Origin: Sphingomonas sp. TDK1
Lineage (GTDB): Bacteria > Pseudomonadota > Alphaproteobacteria > Sphingomonadales > Sphingomonadaceae
Assembly: GCF_001650735.1 (NCBI RefSeq)
Contig: NZ_LXVY01000048.1
Location: 186,001-250,000 of the forward strand
Direction: 5' to 3'
Length of the DNA stretch: 64,000 nt
The notes under the pieces were generated by a model that worked only from the letters and a program-made list of their open reading frames with translations, was not told the origin of the DNA and made no database searches. This document shows, in pieces, positions 40,817 to 50,184 of the stretch. The translations under genes were made by a program, and so were the position numbers. Every line of letters starts with the position of its first letter. The stretch's first letter is position 1.

Positions 40817-42625
40817 TTACTCCTCGCCCATCCGCAGTGCGGCGATAAAGGCTTCCTGCGGGATCTGCACGCTGCCGTACTCGCGCATCCTCTTCTTGCC
40901 TTCCTTCTGCTTGTCCAGCAGCTTGCGCTTGCGGCTGGCGTCGCCGCCATAGCACTTCGCGGTGACATCCTTGCGCAGCGCCGCGATCGTCTCGCGGGCG
41001 ATGACCTTGCCGCCGATCGCCGCCTGAATCGGGATCTTGAACAGATGGCGCGGGATCAGGTCCTTAAGCCGCTCGCACATCCCGCGACCACGGCTCTCGG
41101 CGGTCGAGCGGTGGACGATCATGCTCAGCGCGTCGACCGGCTCGTTGTTGACGAGGATGCTCATCTTGACGAGGTCGCCCTCACGGTGGCCGATCTGCTC
41201 ATAGTCGAAGCTGGCATAGCCGCGGCTGATCGACTTCAGGCGATCGTAGAAATCGAACACCACTTCGTTGAGCGGCAGCTCATAGGTCACCTGGGCGCGG
41301 CCGCCGACATAGGTGAGATTCTTCTGGATGCCGCGACGATCCTGGCAGAGCTTGAGAATCGGCCCGAGATACTCGTCCGGCACGTAGATGACCGCCTGGA
41401 TCCACGGCTCCTCGATCTCCTCGATCCGGTTGGGATCCGGCATGTCGGCGGGGTTGTGGAGTTCGATCTCCTTGGCCTCGGCTTCGCCCGCCGCCTTGGT
41501 GAGGCGCATCTTGTAGACCACGCTCGGCGCGGTCGTGATGAGGTCGAGGTCATACTCGCGCATCAGCCGCTCCTGGATGATCTCCAGGTGCAGCAGCCCG
41601 AGGAAGCCGCAGCGGAAACCGAAGCCGAGCGCTGCCGAAGTTTCCATCTCGAAGCTGAACGATGCGTCGTTGAGGCGCAGCTTGGAAATGCTCTCTCGCA
41701 GCTTCTCGAAGTCGGCGGCGTCGACCGGGAACAGGCCGCAGAAAACCACCGGCTGGACTTCCTTGAAGCCCGGCAGCGCTTCGAGGGCAGGCTTCTTGGC
41801 GTCGGTCAGCGTGTCGCCGACGCGCGCCTGGGCGACTTCCTTGATCTGCGCGGTGATGAAGCCGATCTCGCCGGGACCAAGGTCGGCCAGCTGCTCGATC
41901 TTCGGGCGGAAGGCGCCGACTCGGTCGACCAGATGGGTCGTGCCGGTCTGCATGAACTTGACCTGCTGGCCCTTCTTGATCGAGCCGTCGATCACGCGGA
42001 CGAGGATGACGACACCCAGATACGGATCGTACCAGCTGTCGACCAGCATCGCCTTCAGCGGCGCGTCGGGATCGCCCTTGGGCGACGGGATGCGCTCGAC
42101 AATCGCGTCGAGGATCTCGTCGATGCCGATGCCGCTCTTGGCACTGGCAAGAACGGCGTTGGAGGCGTCCAGCCCGATCACGTCCTCGATCTCGGCGCGC
42201 ACCTTCTCCGGCTCGGCCGAGGGCAGATCGATTTTGTTGATCACGGGGATGATCTCGTGATCATGCTCGATCGACTGATAGACGTTGGCGAGGGTCTGCG
42301 CTTCCACACCCTGCGCGGCGTCGACGACCAGCAGCGCGCCCTCGCAGGCAGCGAGGCTGCGGCTCACTTCATAGGCGAAGTCGACGTGACCGGGCGTGTC
42401 CATCAGGTTGAGGACATGGCCCTTCCATTCCAGACGCACCGTTTGCGCCTTGATGGTGATCCCACGCTCCTTCTCGATGTCCATGTTATCAAGGACTTGC
42501 TCGGACATCTCGCGGTCGGCCAGGCCGCCGGTGCGCTGGATCAGGCGATCGGCAAGCGTAGACTTGCCATGATCGATGTGCGCGATGATCGAGAAATTGC
42601 GGATCTTGGTGATATCGTTGGCCAT
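40817..42625 (-). CDS. lepA: Elongation factor 4 (LepA), ribosome back-translocating GTPase
   Basis: 602-aa translational GTPase. G1 AHIDHGKST, G2/G3 region GITIKAQT and DTPGHVDFAYEV, G4 NKIDLP, then the LepA-specific C-terminal domain (GGDASRKRKLLDKQKEGKKRM) ending in FIAALRMGEE. It binds the ribosome and is thought to help initiation/assembly or reverse stalled translocation. ATG 42625 (MANDITKIRNFSIIAHIDHG) is the family start; the long upstream frame to 43111 is a shadow of the divergent gene. The ribosome-binding site is weak. Confidence 0.98.
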   Translation of the reverse strand: MANDITKIRNFSIIAHIDHGKSTLADRLIQRTGGLADREMSEQVLDNMDIEKERGITIKAQTVRLEWKGHVLNLMDTPGHVDFAYEVSRSLAACEGALLVVDAAQGVEAQTLANVYQSIEHDHEIIPVINKIDLPSAEPEKVRAEIEDVIGLDASNAVLASAKSGIGIDEILDAIVERIPSPKGDPDAPLKAMLVDSWYDPYLGVVILVRVIDGSIKKGQQVKFMQTGTTHLVDRVGAFRPKIEQLADLGPGEIGFITAQIKEVAQARVGDTLTDAKKPALEALPGFKEVQPVVFCGLFPVDAADFEKLRESISKLRLNDASFSFEMETSAALGFGFRCGFLGLLHLEIIQERLMREYDLDLITTAPSVVYKMRLTKAAGEAEAKEIELHNPADMPDPNRIEEIEEPWIQAVIYVPDEYLGPILKLCQDRRGIQKNLTYVGGRAQVTYELPLNEVVFDFYDRLKSISRGYASFDYEQIGHREGDLVKMSILVNNEPVDALSMIVHRSTAESRGRGMCERLKDLIPRHLFKIPIQAAIGGKVIARETIAALRKDVTAKCYGGDASRKRKLLDKQKEGKKRMREYGSVQIPQEAFIAALRMGEE

Positions 42626-42787
42626 GATTCCGCGCGCGTTAGCAGCTTGGAGAGAAAAGCCAAAGTACCCGATTGTACGGTGACGCGGCATCGCTAGGCC
42701 GCGGCGCTTCATTCTGTTACGGACGCAACCGGGGAGCGGCCTCGCAACGGCGGGCGCCGCTTGGTTGTACAGGGAGGTTTTAGTACG

Positions 42788-43750
42788 ATGATGAAGCAGT
42801 TGCTCGGCGCCGCCGGGGCGATGGCACTCTGCATGGGCGCGGTCCCCGCCCTCGCCCAAAGCAAGCCGACCAAGACCCAGCGCACGCAGGAACAAGCCGT
42901 GCAGGACGTACCGCATTGCGCGCGCAAACTGGGCACACTGTCGATCGTCGACGGCGACGATCCCCGCGGCTGGACGCAATATTCGCTGGCACCGCCGCAG
43001 AAGCTGCTGAAGGTGCTGGTGCAGCGCTCGGGCTGCTTCAACCTCGTCGACCGCGGCTCGGGCCTGCAGGCGGCCGAACTGGAGCGCAACATCGGCGGCA
43101 ATCTTGGCCATCAGCGCGGCGCGAATGTCGGCCAGGGCCAGATCAAAGCCGCCGACTATGTTCTCGTCGCGGAAGTGCAGGCGTCGAACCGCAATGCGGC
43201 GGGCAACGGCATTGCCGGTGCGGCCGGCGGCGTGCTCGGCGGACCCATCGGCGGCCTGATCGGCGGCATCAAGTCGCGCAAGATGGAGGCCAATACGGTC
43301 CTGTCGCTCACCAATGTGCGCACGACCGAAACGATCGCTACGCAGGAAGGCTATGCCTCCAAGAACAGCGTATCCTGGGGCGCGGGTGGCGGCGTCGGCT
43401 TCATCGGCGGCGGTCTGGGTGCGGTCGGCGGCGGCTATGACAATACCGACATCGGCCGAATCGTGACGCTCGCGTTCATCGACGCCTATTCGAAGATGGT
43501 CAATGAACTCGGCCTCGTGCAGCCCGGCGACGCCGGCACCGCCCAGGCTGCGCCGGCCAAGACCTTCACCGCGCAGGCACCGGTGGCGATGCGCGCCACG
43601 CCCGCCGCGGCCGGCAAGGTGATCCGCACGCTGCCGGTCGGCGCGATCCTCTACCCCACCGGGAAGAAGGACGGTCTGTGGTGGGAAGTGGCCGACGAGA
43701 ACGATAATGTCGGCTGGGTACTGAACACCAAGCTCGCACCGTCGAACTGA
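42788..43750 (+). CDS. CsgG/HfaB-like lipoprotein-family protein with a C-terminal SH3 domain
   Basis: 320 aa. A signal peptide (LLGAAGAMALCMGAVPALAQ) leads to a CsgG-like core: CFNLVDRGSGLQAAELERN, a Gly-rich insert (GGVLGGPIGGLIGG) and ANTVLSLTNVRTTETIATQEG. Then comes a bacterial SH3-type domain (MRATPAAAGKVIRTLPVGAIL, DNVGWVLNTKL) of the kind that binds cell walls. No lipobox Cys is seen, so it appears soluble-periplasmic or peptidoglycan-bound rather than a classic CsgG channel. ATG 42788 lies downstream of GGGAGG (10 bases), with a second ATG at 42791. Divergent from lepA. Confidence 0.78.
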   Translation: MMKQLLGAAGAMALCMGAVPALAQSKPTKTQRTQEQAVQDVPHCARKLGTLSIVDGDDPRGWTQYSLAPPQKLLKVLVQRSGCFNLVDRGSGLQAAELERNIGGNLGHQRGANVGQGQIKAADYVLVAEVQASNRNAAGNGIAGAAGGVLGGPIGGLIGGIKSRKMEANTVLSLTNVRTTETIATQEGYASKNSVSWGAGGGVGFIGGGLGAVGGGYDNTDIGRIVTLAFIDAYSKMVNELGLVQPGDAGTAQAAPAKTFTAQAPVAMRATPAAAGKVIRTLPVGAILYPTGKKDGLWWEVADENDNVGWVLNTKLAPSN

Positions 43751-43766
43751 TCGGACGCGGCTAACG

Positions 43767-43804
43767 AAAAGGGCCGTCGCGGAGATCCCGCGGCGGCCCT
43801 TTTC
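43767..43804. terminator. Bidirectional terminator between convergent genes
   Basis: AAAAGGGCCGTCGCGG (43767-43782) is complementary to CCGCGGCGGCCCTTTT (43788-43803) with one G-T wobble. A/T tails on both sides let it act for the CsgG-like gene and for the minus-strand TonB receptor. Confidence 0.87.
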
Positions 43805-43852
43805 TGTACCCGTGACGCCTCCCCCAGATGGAGGAGGCGCAACCGGTATCGC

Positions 43853-46153
43853 TTACTTAAACTTCCCGCTGAGCGAGAGGCCGAACACGCGGGGCTCGTT
43901 GAGCACGGCGGCGCGGTAGTTCTCGATCACGCCCTTCAGGTTCTTCTCGCCCGTCAGGTTGCGGATGAAGCCGGCGATCTCCCAGGCGTCGTTCTCGGCG
44001 GTATAGCCGATCTTGAGACCGCCTTCGAAGTTGCCGTTCGCGGTGAACTCCTTCGTCTTGTACAAAACGAAGTTGGTGTAGCCCTGCACGTTCCAGTCGG
44101 TCTGGAGGAACAGCCTGCCACCGATGTCCATCGGGATGTCGTAACGCGCGTTGACGTTGAAGTTATACTCCGGCGCGTTCGGCAGCGGATTGCCGTCGAT
44201 CTTGGTCAGGAAGACCGGCGAGCCGAATAGCACGGTGGTCCGGGTCGGCGCCAGCACGGTGCAGGCCAGCGCGCCGCCAAAGGCGCAGGTCTGCACCTCG
44301 ACATTCTTGTCCTCGATCTTGCTGTGCAGCCAGCTTGCGCCCGCCTGAATCGAGAGGTTGCGCACCGGACGCCAATCGAGATCGGCCTCCATGCCATAGG
44401 CCTTGGCCTTGTTGGCATTGAGCAGCACGCCGTTGCCGTTGAAGTCGTTGCCGTTCAGCTGGATGTCGTCGACCGTGTAGTAGAAGCCCGACACGTTGAG
44501 GCGCAGCGTGCGGCCGAGCTGGCTCTTCACGCCCGCTTCCCAGGACAGGATCTTTTCGGAGTTCGCGGTCGAGAAGTCCGAGTTGAACACTGCGGAGCGA
44601 CCTTGGATCGTCGGGCCACGGAAGCCCTTGGCCACGCGGGCATAGATGCTCACGTCGGGGTTGATCTCATAACGCGCGCTCAGGTCCCAGCTCGGCTGCG
44701 TGTCCGAAAGGCGCGCATGGGTCCGGCCCTTGTAGGTGGAGAGGTTCGCAACCGTGTTCGCCGTCTTCAGCAGATCGGTCGTCTTGGTATCTTCCGTCAC
44801 GCGGCCACCGGCGGTGATCGTCAGCTTCGGCACGATCTCGTAGCTAACCTGTCCGAACACCGCCCAGCTGGTGTTCATGTTGTGCAGCCGCACCCAGTTG
44901 TTGGGATTGTTGTTCGGCGGCGTGAGGAAATAGGCGCGCTGGTAAAATTCGGTGATGTCGCGTGCATCGAAGTACATCGCGCCGACCTGCCACTTGAACG
45001 GGCCCTCGCCGTTGCTCGCGACACGGAATTCTTCAGTCCACTGGTCGAGACCGCGCACGCGGCCCATCGACTCGCCATAGCCGGCGTTGCCGAAGTCGGC
45101 GCCCGCACCGCCATCGGTGTCGCCGCGGCTGTAGCCGGACAGTGTCTCATAGCCCGTGATCGACGTCAGCGTGACGGGGCCGATATCCCAATTGATGTGC
45201 ACCGAGGCACCGGCGGTCTTGTAGTTCTGGGGATTGTCGGCGCCTTCGTCCCAGCGCGCGCGGGTGAACTGCACGCCGGTGATCTGGTTCGAACCGAGCG
45301 GCAGTGCGGCGCGGCGGAACACGGTGGCGGTGCCGTCATACCAGCGGGCATGGCCCGAGGCCAGGATCGACAGGCTTTCGTTCGGTGTGGCGAGCAGCTG
45401 CAAGCGCACGTCACGCTCGTTGAAGCCGCCGGCGGCGTTCTTGCGACCGACACGCGTACCGTCGGCAGTCGGGCCGGTGTAGCTATTGTCGATATAGTCG
45501 TCGCGGTGCTGGTAGAGCCCAGAGATACGGAAGGCGAGCTTGTCCTGGATGATCGGACCGCCGACGCCCGCGTCGACATTGACGCTGTTATAGCTGCCAT
45601 AGCTCGCCGTCGCGCGACCCTCATAGTTCTGCGAGGGGCGAACCGAGTCGAACTTGATGATGCCGGCCGTGGTGTTGCGGCCGAACAGCGAACCCTGCGG
45701 GCCACGCAGCACTTCGATCTGGTTTACGTCGAACACCGGGTTCGACTTCATCACGACATGCTCGAGAACGATATCGTCCTGGATGATCGAAACCGGCTGC
45801 GAGGCGCCGAGGTAGAAGTCGGCATTGCCGAGGCCGCGAATGTAGAAGCGCGGGAAGATGCGGCCGGTCGACGATTCGACATAGAGGCCCGGCACCTTGC
45901 CGGAGAGCGCGAGCAGCGTGTCGTCACCACCGGCGGTGTAGTCGCGCGCCTGCGCGGCCGGCAGAACGGCGACCGAGACGGGCACGTCCTGCTGGTTTTC
46001 GGGACGGCGCTCGGCGGTGACCACGATTTCGGCCAGGCCGTCGTCGCCCGCGGCAGACGTGCTGTCCTGCGCGAAAGCTGCGTGGGAGGTGAACAGCGCG
46101 CCCAGGGCGGCGCCGATCAGCAGGCTGCGCTTGTCGCGCGCGAGATGAAGCAT
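43853..46153 (-). CDS. TonB-dependent receptor, probable pyridine-vitamin uptake
   Basis: 766-aa receptor. Signal peptide (LLIGAALGALFTSHAAFAQ), TonB-box-like EIVVTAERRPE, plug motifs (LLALSGKVPGLYVESSTG, IEVLRGPQGSLFGRNTTAG), then a barrel ending RVFGLSLSGKFK. GGGGAAA lies before ATG 46153. It is 186 bases downstream of the nadR-like gene, on the same strand as pnuC and the kinase. The arrangement suggests it moves a pyridine nucleoside across the outer membrane for PnuC, which is inference from neighbours only. Confidence 0.92.
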   Translation of the reverse strand: MLHLARDKRSLLIGAALGALFTSHAAFAQDSTSAAGDDGLAEIVVTAERRPENQQDVPVSVAVLPAAQARDYTAGGDDTLLALSGKVPGLYVESSTGRIFPRFYIRGLGNADFYLGASQPVSIIQDDIVLEHVVMKSNPVFDVNQIEVLRGPQGSLFGRNTTAGIIKFDSVRPSQNYEGRATASYGSYNSVNVDAGVGGPIIQDKLAFRISGLYQHRDDYIDNSYTGPTADGTRVGRKNAAGGFNERDVRLQLLATPNESLSILASGHARWYDGTATVFRRAALPLGSNQITGVQFTRARWDEGADNPQNYKTAGASVHINWDIGPVTLTSITGYETLSGYSRGDTDGGAGADFGNAGYGESMGRVRGLDQWTEEFRVASNGEGPFKWQVGAMYFDARDITEFYQRAYFLTPPNNNPNNWVRLHNMNTSWAVFGQVSYEIVPKLTITAGGRVTEDTKTTDLLKTANTVANLSTYKGRTHARLSDTQPSWDLSARYEINPDVSIYARVAKGFRGPTIQGRSAVFNSDFSTANSEKILSWEAGVKSQLGRTLRLNVSGFYYTVDDIQLNGNDFNGNGVLLNANKAKAYGMEADLDWRPVRNLSIQAGASWLHSKIEDKNVEVQTCAFGGALACTVLAPTRTTVLFGSPVFLTKIDGNPLPNAPEYNFNVNARYDIPMDIGGRLFLQTDWNVQGYTNFVLYKTKEFTANGNFEGGLKIGYTAENDAWEIAGFIRNLTGEKNLKGVIENYRAAVLNEPRVFGLSLSGKFK

Positions 46154-46339
46154 TGGATTTCCCCGACTGGATGTTTCGTATTTTGATTGAACGGCATGCG
46201 TGGAAGCAGCGCGGCCATCGGCCCGCTATGAAAACGTCGTAATGATGTAGTCCCCGTTTACCGTCGCCGTCCCGCTAGGCCGCGATTGTGAACTTCCTGT
46301 GACGGAATTCGGGCGGTTCGTCGCTTCGATGCGACCAGG

Positions 46340-46864
46340 TCAGTCGGCACCGCCGAATGCTGCGATCGCCGCCATCGCAGCGGCAAACCGCGCCTCCCCT
46401 TCCCCACGAACCCAGGCCCAGCGTACCCCGCGTCGCTCCAGTTCAGCACGCGAAAGCTCGAAGAAGCGCCGCCGCGCCTCGTCGGTGCCGAACAGTCGCG
46501 TGCCATCTGCCACCCAAGGAAGATCGATGTCGAACAGCAGGTACAGGTCGGCGGTTGCGTCCCATGCATCGAACCAGGGGTCGCGCGTGCCGAACAGCAT
46601 GTCCGCCCATACCGCCGTCATTAGCGGGTCGGTGTCGAGGATCAGGGGGCCATCCTTGGCCGCCAGCATCATCTGCGTGCCCGCATCATGCGTCTTCGCG
46701 ATCTCGACCAGATCGCGCATCGTGAAGTCGGTGCCCCGCGTCTCCGCATATTCGCGGCCATATTCGTCGAGCACCGTGCCGCCGATCGCTTCCGCAACCC
46801 GAGGCGCGATCGTCGTCTTGCCCGTGCTTTCGGGACCATGCAGGCAGATCGTGCGGGGAATCAT
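46340..46864 (-). CDS. NadR/Ttd14-like AAA ATPase, probable nicotinamide-riboside kinase
   Basis: 174 aa P-loop kinase. Walker A GPESTGKTTIA (about 10-20), conserved VLDEYGREYAETRG, LILDTDPLMTAVWAD, and FDIDLPWVADGTR with the lid Arg residues. It matches the kinase domain of NadR, which phosphorylates nicotinamide riboside to NMN, without the adenylyltransferase or DNA-binding domains. Its ATG overlaps the pnuC stop (ATGA), so it is translationally coupled to the transporter; phosphorylation traps the imported nucleoside. Confidence 0.87.
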   Translation of the reverse strand: MIPRTICLHGPESTGKTTIAPRVAEAIGGTVLDEYGREYAETRGTDFTMRDLVEIAKTHDAGTQMMLAAKDGPLILDTDPLMTAVWADMLFGTRDPWFDAWDATADLYLLFDIDLPWVADGTRLFGTDEARRRFFELSRAELERRGVRWAWVRGEGEARFAAAMAAIAAFGGAD

Positions 46865-47415
46865 CGTCGCGCCCTATTCCAATCGATTGCCCCCCACACC
46901 GAAAGCGCCAGGAAAAGGCAATAGAGCGTGGCCGTCAACCAGAGCCCCTTCACCATAAACAGCGGAATTGCGAGCAGGTCGACCAGGATCCAGAGCGGCC
47001 AGCATTCCCAGGCACGTCGCGACTGCAGAATCTGGGCGACGATGCTCACGACCGCGATGGAACCGTCCCACCAGGGAAAGGCCGCATCGGTGAACCGATG
47101 CATCGCCGCTCCCCAGCCCAGGGCGGCAAGCGCTGTTACGCCCGCCCAGCGCAGCCGCGCGCCGTTGCCGAGCAGAACCACCGGCACCTCCCCTGCATCG
47201 CTGCGGGCGCGGCGCCAGTTCCACCAGCCATAGCCGTTGACGGCGAAATAGAAGCACTGGAGCAGCGCGTCGCTGTAGAGCCGCTCTTTCAGGAAGATCC
47301 ATGCGTAGAGCGCGACCATCGCCAGCGCGAAGGGATAGTTCCAAAGGCTTCGCCGCACGACCAGCGTGACATTGGCTACGCCGAAAAGGGTGGCAACGGC
47401 TTCGATCGGCGACAC
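46861..47415 (-). CDS. pnuC: Nicotinamide-riboside transporter PnuC
   Basis: 184-aa PnuC-type facilitator with about six to seven helices. Diagnostic residues include SLWNYPFALAMVALYAWIF, FYFAVNGYGWWNWRRA and ILQSRRAWECWPLWILVDLLAIPL, the Trp-rich substrate site region of PnuC. It carries nicotinamide riboside (relatives carry thiamine) across the inner membrane. It is the first gene of a minus-strand set (pnuC, kinase, TonB receptor). The 184 bases before it, shared with the tRNA promoter region, show no THI-box or NadR operator that I can recognise. Confidence 0.93.
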   Translation of the reverse strand: MSPIEAVATLFGVANVTLVVRRSLWNYPFALAMVALYAWIFLKERLYSDALLQCFYFAVNGYGWWNWRRARSDAGEVPVVLLGNGARLRWAGVTALAALGWGAAMHRFTDAAFPWWDGSIAVVSIVAQILQSRRAWECWPLWILVDLLAIPLFMVKGLWLTATLYCLFLALSVWGAIDWNRARR

Positions 47416-47513
47416 CGCATCGGCTTATCCGCACGCAAAGCAGGGGTCGAGAGCGCAACAACGCAGGTTTCGGAAAAAAATCGGTCCATTGCGATTTTGG
47501 CGTAACGAACCGC

Positions 47514-47542
47514 TTGACGGCTCCGCCAACCGGCCCTTATAG
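47514..47542 (+). promoter_or_regulatory. Sigma-70 promoter for tRNA-Pro
   Basis: TTGACG (47514-47519), a 17-base spacer and TTATAG (47537-47542) lie 57 bases before the tRNA, a normal distance for a stable-RNA promoter. Confidence 0.7.
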
Positions 47543-47599
47543 GCGCGCCTCCAAGCTCAAGCCGGTCTGCTCCCGAAAGCATTGTAGACCGGACTCCGT

Positions 47600-47676
47600 C
47601 GGGGAGTAGCTCAGCCTGGTAGAGCACTGTCTTCGGGAGGCAGGGGCCGGAGGTTCGAATCCTCTCTCCCCGACCA
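47600..47676 (+). tRNA. tRNA-Pro (anticodon CGG)
   Basis: A full cloverleaf: acceptor CGGGGAG/CTCCCCG, D stem GCTC/GAGC, anticodon stem CTGTC/GGCAG with loop TTCGGGA (anticodon CGG, reading CCG), T arm GGAGG-TTCGAAT-CCTCT, and encoded CCA. A tyrosine integrase begins about 100 bases downstream, so its 3' end is the likely attachment site of an integrated element. Confidence 0.96.
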
Positions 47677-47772
47677 CTTTCTGTCAAAGCATTGAAAACA
47701 CGTCCCAACCCTCTCCGAGGGGGGACTCTGTACCCCAGAGTGTACCCCTCGCTGTACACGGACGTGCATGCG

Positions 47773-49773
47773 ATGAAGCATCCCAACCTCGCTCGACGCG
47801 GTCATCTTTTCTGGTGGCGGCGGAAAATCACCCTCTCCGGTGTGATCATCCCGATCGACCTGCCGCTACGAACAGCAAATTTTTACCAAGCCCGTGTCAT
47901 CGCCGAATGTCTCGGTGGGGCCTTGGAGGGGTTACGGGTGGCATACGGGCAACGCGGGTCCATGATCGACGCGACCACGCTCAAGCGAATCTTTCAGGAC
48001 GCGATGCGCTGGCAATTGGACCGCATCCTTCAAAGTCAGATTGGTAGCACCGAACCCGTTGCTGCGCACCGCCTGACCAACCGGATATATGCAGAGTTCT
48101 GGCGACATCGCGCAAGCAACGGCCCGGATGCCGCTTGGCCGCACGATGAGCAGCAGCGGCTGATCCGTAGCGGTTGGTCGGAGGCGGATGTCGGGCTGTT
48201 GCTGGAAGAGGCCGATAGGCATAGCGGCTCGCTGGTCTCCCTTCGCCAATTGCAGGCTTACGCGGAAAAGTTCGGCTTCGAGCTCAGCCCCACAAACCGA
48301 TCCCGCGTCCAACAGGTAGTTTTCAGCGCCCGAGCCGCCGCTTGCGAAGCAGCGAACGATGAACTCGGACGTGAACCGGGAGATCTCAGCAAGTGGGCAA
48401 TGGAGGCGGTTTCGACTACCGAGCCCCTGGGCTTCGAAATGGCACCTTCTTCTCCGCCGCCTCACCCGCGGCCTACACCTGCAACGCCGGACGCAAGACC
48501 GCCTGCACCTCGAACACCGACACCCCCCTTATCAACGAGCGCTGAATTCCCCGGAAAGCTGCTCGTCGAAGCTATGGACGAGTGCATCGCCAAGTTCGTT
48601 GGCGAAGAGGCATGGAGCCGCGACACCGTCGAGCAGGTTCGGACTGCCATCCGCCTTTTCGACTTCGCCTGCGGGGAGAATGTCGTGATCGAGCAGATCA
48701 CGAAGGACCACGTCAAGAATTTCGACGAGCTTTGCGATGCGCTCCCCAACCGGTGGGGCCGCACGGCCGAGGAGCAAGCGGGCGGCCTTGCCGCCAGCCT
48801 TGCGCGCGCGAAGGGAATGGATCCTTCGATGCTGGGCATGAGTCTGGCCACCAAGAAAAAACACCTGACGTGGATATCCAGCGTTCTTACATTCGCCGCC
48901 TCCGACCGCGGGGGCAACCACGAGCCGGTGGAACTAGCGGCGGTCGAGAAGGCAATCCGTGAGATTCGAAAAGGGATCGGCAAGAAAGGCGGCAAATCGA
49001 ACCGTAAGCGAGCGCGCGATCTGCGTGCCAGCTGGACCAAGGAGGAAATCGCGCAGTTGTTCAGCGCCCCAATTTGGCATGGCTGCGCCAGTCTGGATCG
49101 ACGCCTGGAGCCAGGTAAAGAGGTGTATCATGACGCTTGGTATTGGCTACCACTCATGATGGCACTGTACGGTGGACGATCTTCTGAACTGGTAGCCCTG
49201 CCCCTCGCCGACACGTTCGAGAAGGCAACTATTCCGTATTTTGAGATAGACTACACGGATTTGAGATCCTTAAAGAATGTTCAGTCAGTACGAAAGCTAC
49301 CAGTGCACCCTGAGTTGATAAGATTGGGGTTCATCGACTATATTGCAGAAGTTCGCGCACGTGGACGCGAATTGCTTTTTCCCGAGATGCGCTCGGCACG
49401 AAGCAAAAGCTTCGCGAGCACCTTCTACAAGTCTGTCTTCAAAAAATGGAGAGACTGGGCTTTCCCAAATGGAACTGAATGGCGCCATCAAGTCAGAGGT
49501 GCAATGAAGGACAAGGATGTCCACAGCTTTCGAGGCACTGCTTCTTCCATCATGAAGGGCAAGGTCCCAGACTCAGTCCGATTTGATATCTTGGGCCATG
49601 AAGGTGGAAACGAGACCACACGAACATATGACGAGGAGGCCACGCTCGAAGATAAGCTGGATGCGCTGCAGTGGTTGACACCATTAACCTCGCATATTCA
49701 GCCGAGAGTACTGCAACTTCGGTCCAAGGACCGCCAGAATTTCGGTGGGACTCGAGGACGACGGCCCCGCTAG
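47773..49773 (+). CDS. Tyrosine site-specific integrase of a genomic island
   Basis: About 666 aa, longer than phage integrases (300-450). The N-terminus (LARRGHLFWWRRKI) resembles the DUF6538 start found in many alphaproteobacterial integrases. A long helical arm with a Pro-rich linker (residues about 224-255) leads to a core-binding region and the catalytic domain. The six expected residues are visible: Arg469 (GGRSSELV), Lys508 (VRKLPVHP), His584 and Arg587 (HSFRGTAS), His609 (LGHEGGN) and Tyr619 (RTYDEE). The frame opens at 47692, but ATG 47773 fits the family start. Located next to tRNA-Pro, it is the probable attL-side recombinase. Confidence 0.93.
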   Translation: MKHPNLARRGHLFWWRRKITLSGVIIPIDLPLRTANFYQARVIAECLGGALEGLRVAYGQRGSMIDATTLKRIFQDAMRWQLDRILQSQIGSTEPVAAHRLTNRIYAEFWRHRASNGPDAAWPHDEQQRLIRSGWSEADVGLLLEEADRHSGSLVSLRQLQAYAEKFGFELSPTNRSRVQQVVFSARAAACEAANDELGREPGDLSKWAMEAVSTTEPLGFEMAPSSPPPHPRPTPATPDARPPAPRTPTPPLSTSAEFPGKLLVEAMDECIAKFVGEEAWSRDTVEQVRTAIRLFDFACGENVVIEQITKDHVKNFDELCDALPNRWGRTAEEQAGGLAASLARAKGMDPSMLGMSLATKKKHLTWISSVLTFAASDRGGNHEPVELAAVEKAIREIRKGIGKKGGKSNRKRARDLRASWTKEEIAQLFSAPIWHGCASLDRRLEPGKEVYHDAWYWLPLMMALYGGRSSELVALPLADTFEKATIPYFEIDYTDLRSLKNVQSVRKLPVHPELIRLGFIDYIAEVRARGRELLFPEMRSARSKSFASTFYKSVFKKWRDWAFPNGTEWRHQVRGAMKDKDVHSFRGTASSIMKGKVPDSVRFDILGHEGGNETTRTYDEEATLEDKLDALQWLTPLTSHIQPRVLQLRSKDRQNFGGTRGRRPR

Positions 49774-49851
49774 CCAATCGAGCAAATCGCCCGCCCTTAG
49801 CAAATCCAAATGTCCTCATATGAGCAATTTATTGCGTATGTTGGCATAAGT

Positions 49852-49865
49852 GCCCATATAAGGGC
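49852..49865 (+). promoter_or_regulatory. Candidate HipB operator/promoter
   Basis: GCCC-ATATAA-GGGC is a short perfect palindrome overlapping a TATAAG -10-like hexamer (49857-49862) immediately before the regulator start at 49867. Toxin-antitoxin regulators bind such sites to repress their own operon. Seen by eye only; the weak distance to the start would imply a leaderless message. Confidence 0.35.
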
Positions 49866-49866
49866 T

Positions 49867-50184
49867 ATGCTGATCACGCCATCCGAGTCGATCGCCAAGT
49901 TGGGTGCTCGTATTCAAGCACGCCGTGCTGCCATGGGAATCACCCAGGCCGAGGCGGCAGAGCGATCCGGCGTGTCCTACAGTACCTGGCGTCGCCTCGA
50001 AACGCAGGGTAAGGCCTCGATAGAAGACTTGGCGCGGGCGGCGATCCTGCTCCGCTGCGAGCACCAGCTGGCGGAGCTGTTCCCACCCCCAGCGGCCGCC
50101 AGCATGGACGATCTGCTGAAACAACAGAAACGGGAACAGCCTGCTCCGCCGCGTCGCCGAGCTCGAACCAGGTCGGCAACGTGA
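49867..50184 (+). CDS. hipB: HipB-like XRE-family antitoxin/regulator
   Basis: About 105 aa. A Cro/C1-type helix-turn-helix (LGARIQARRAAMGITQAEAAERSGVSYSTWRRLE, about residues 11-44), followed by a basic disordered tail (PPRRRARTRSAT). It should bind the HipA kinase and repress their shared operon. Its TGA overlaps the GTG of hipA (GTGA), the normal HipBA coupling. An in-frame ATG at 49810 would add 19 residues, but the homology begins after ATG 49867. First cargo gene after the integrase. Confidence 0.82.
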   Translation: MLITPSESIAKLGARIQARRAAMGITQAEAAERSGVSYSTWRRLETQGKASIEDLARAAILLRCEHQLAELFPPPAAASMDDLLKQQKREQPAPPRRRARTRSAT

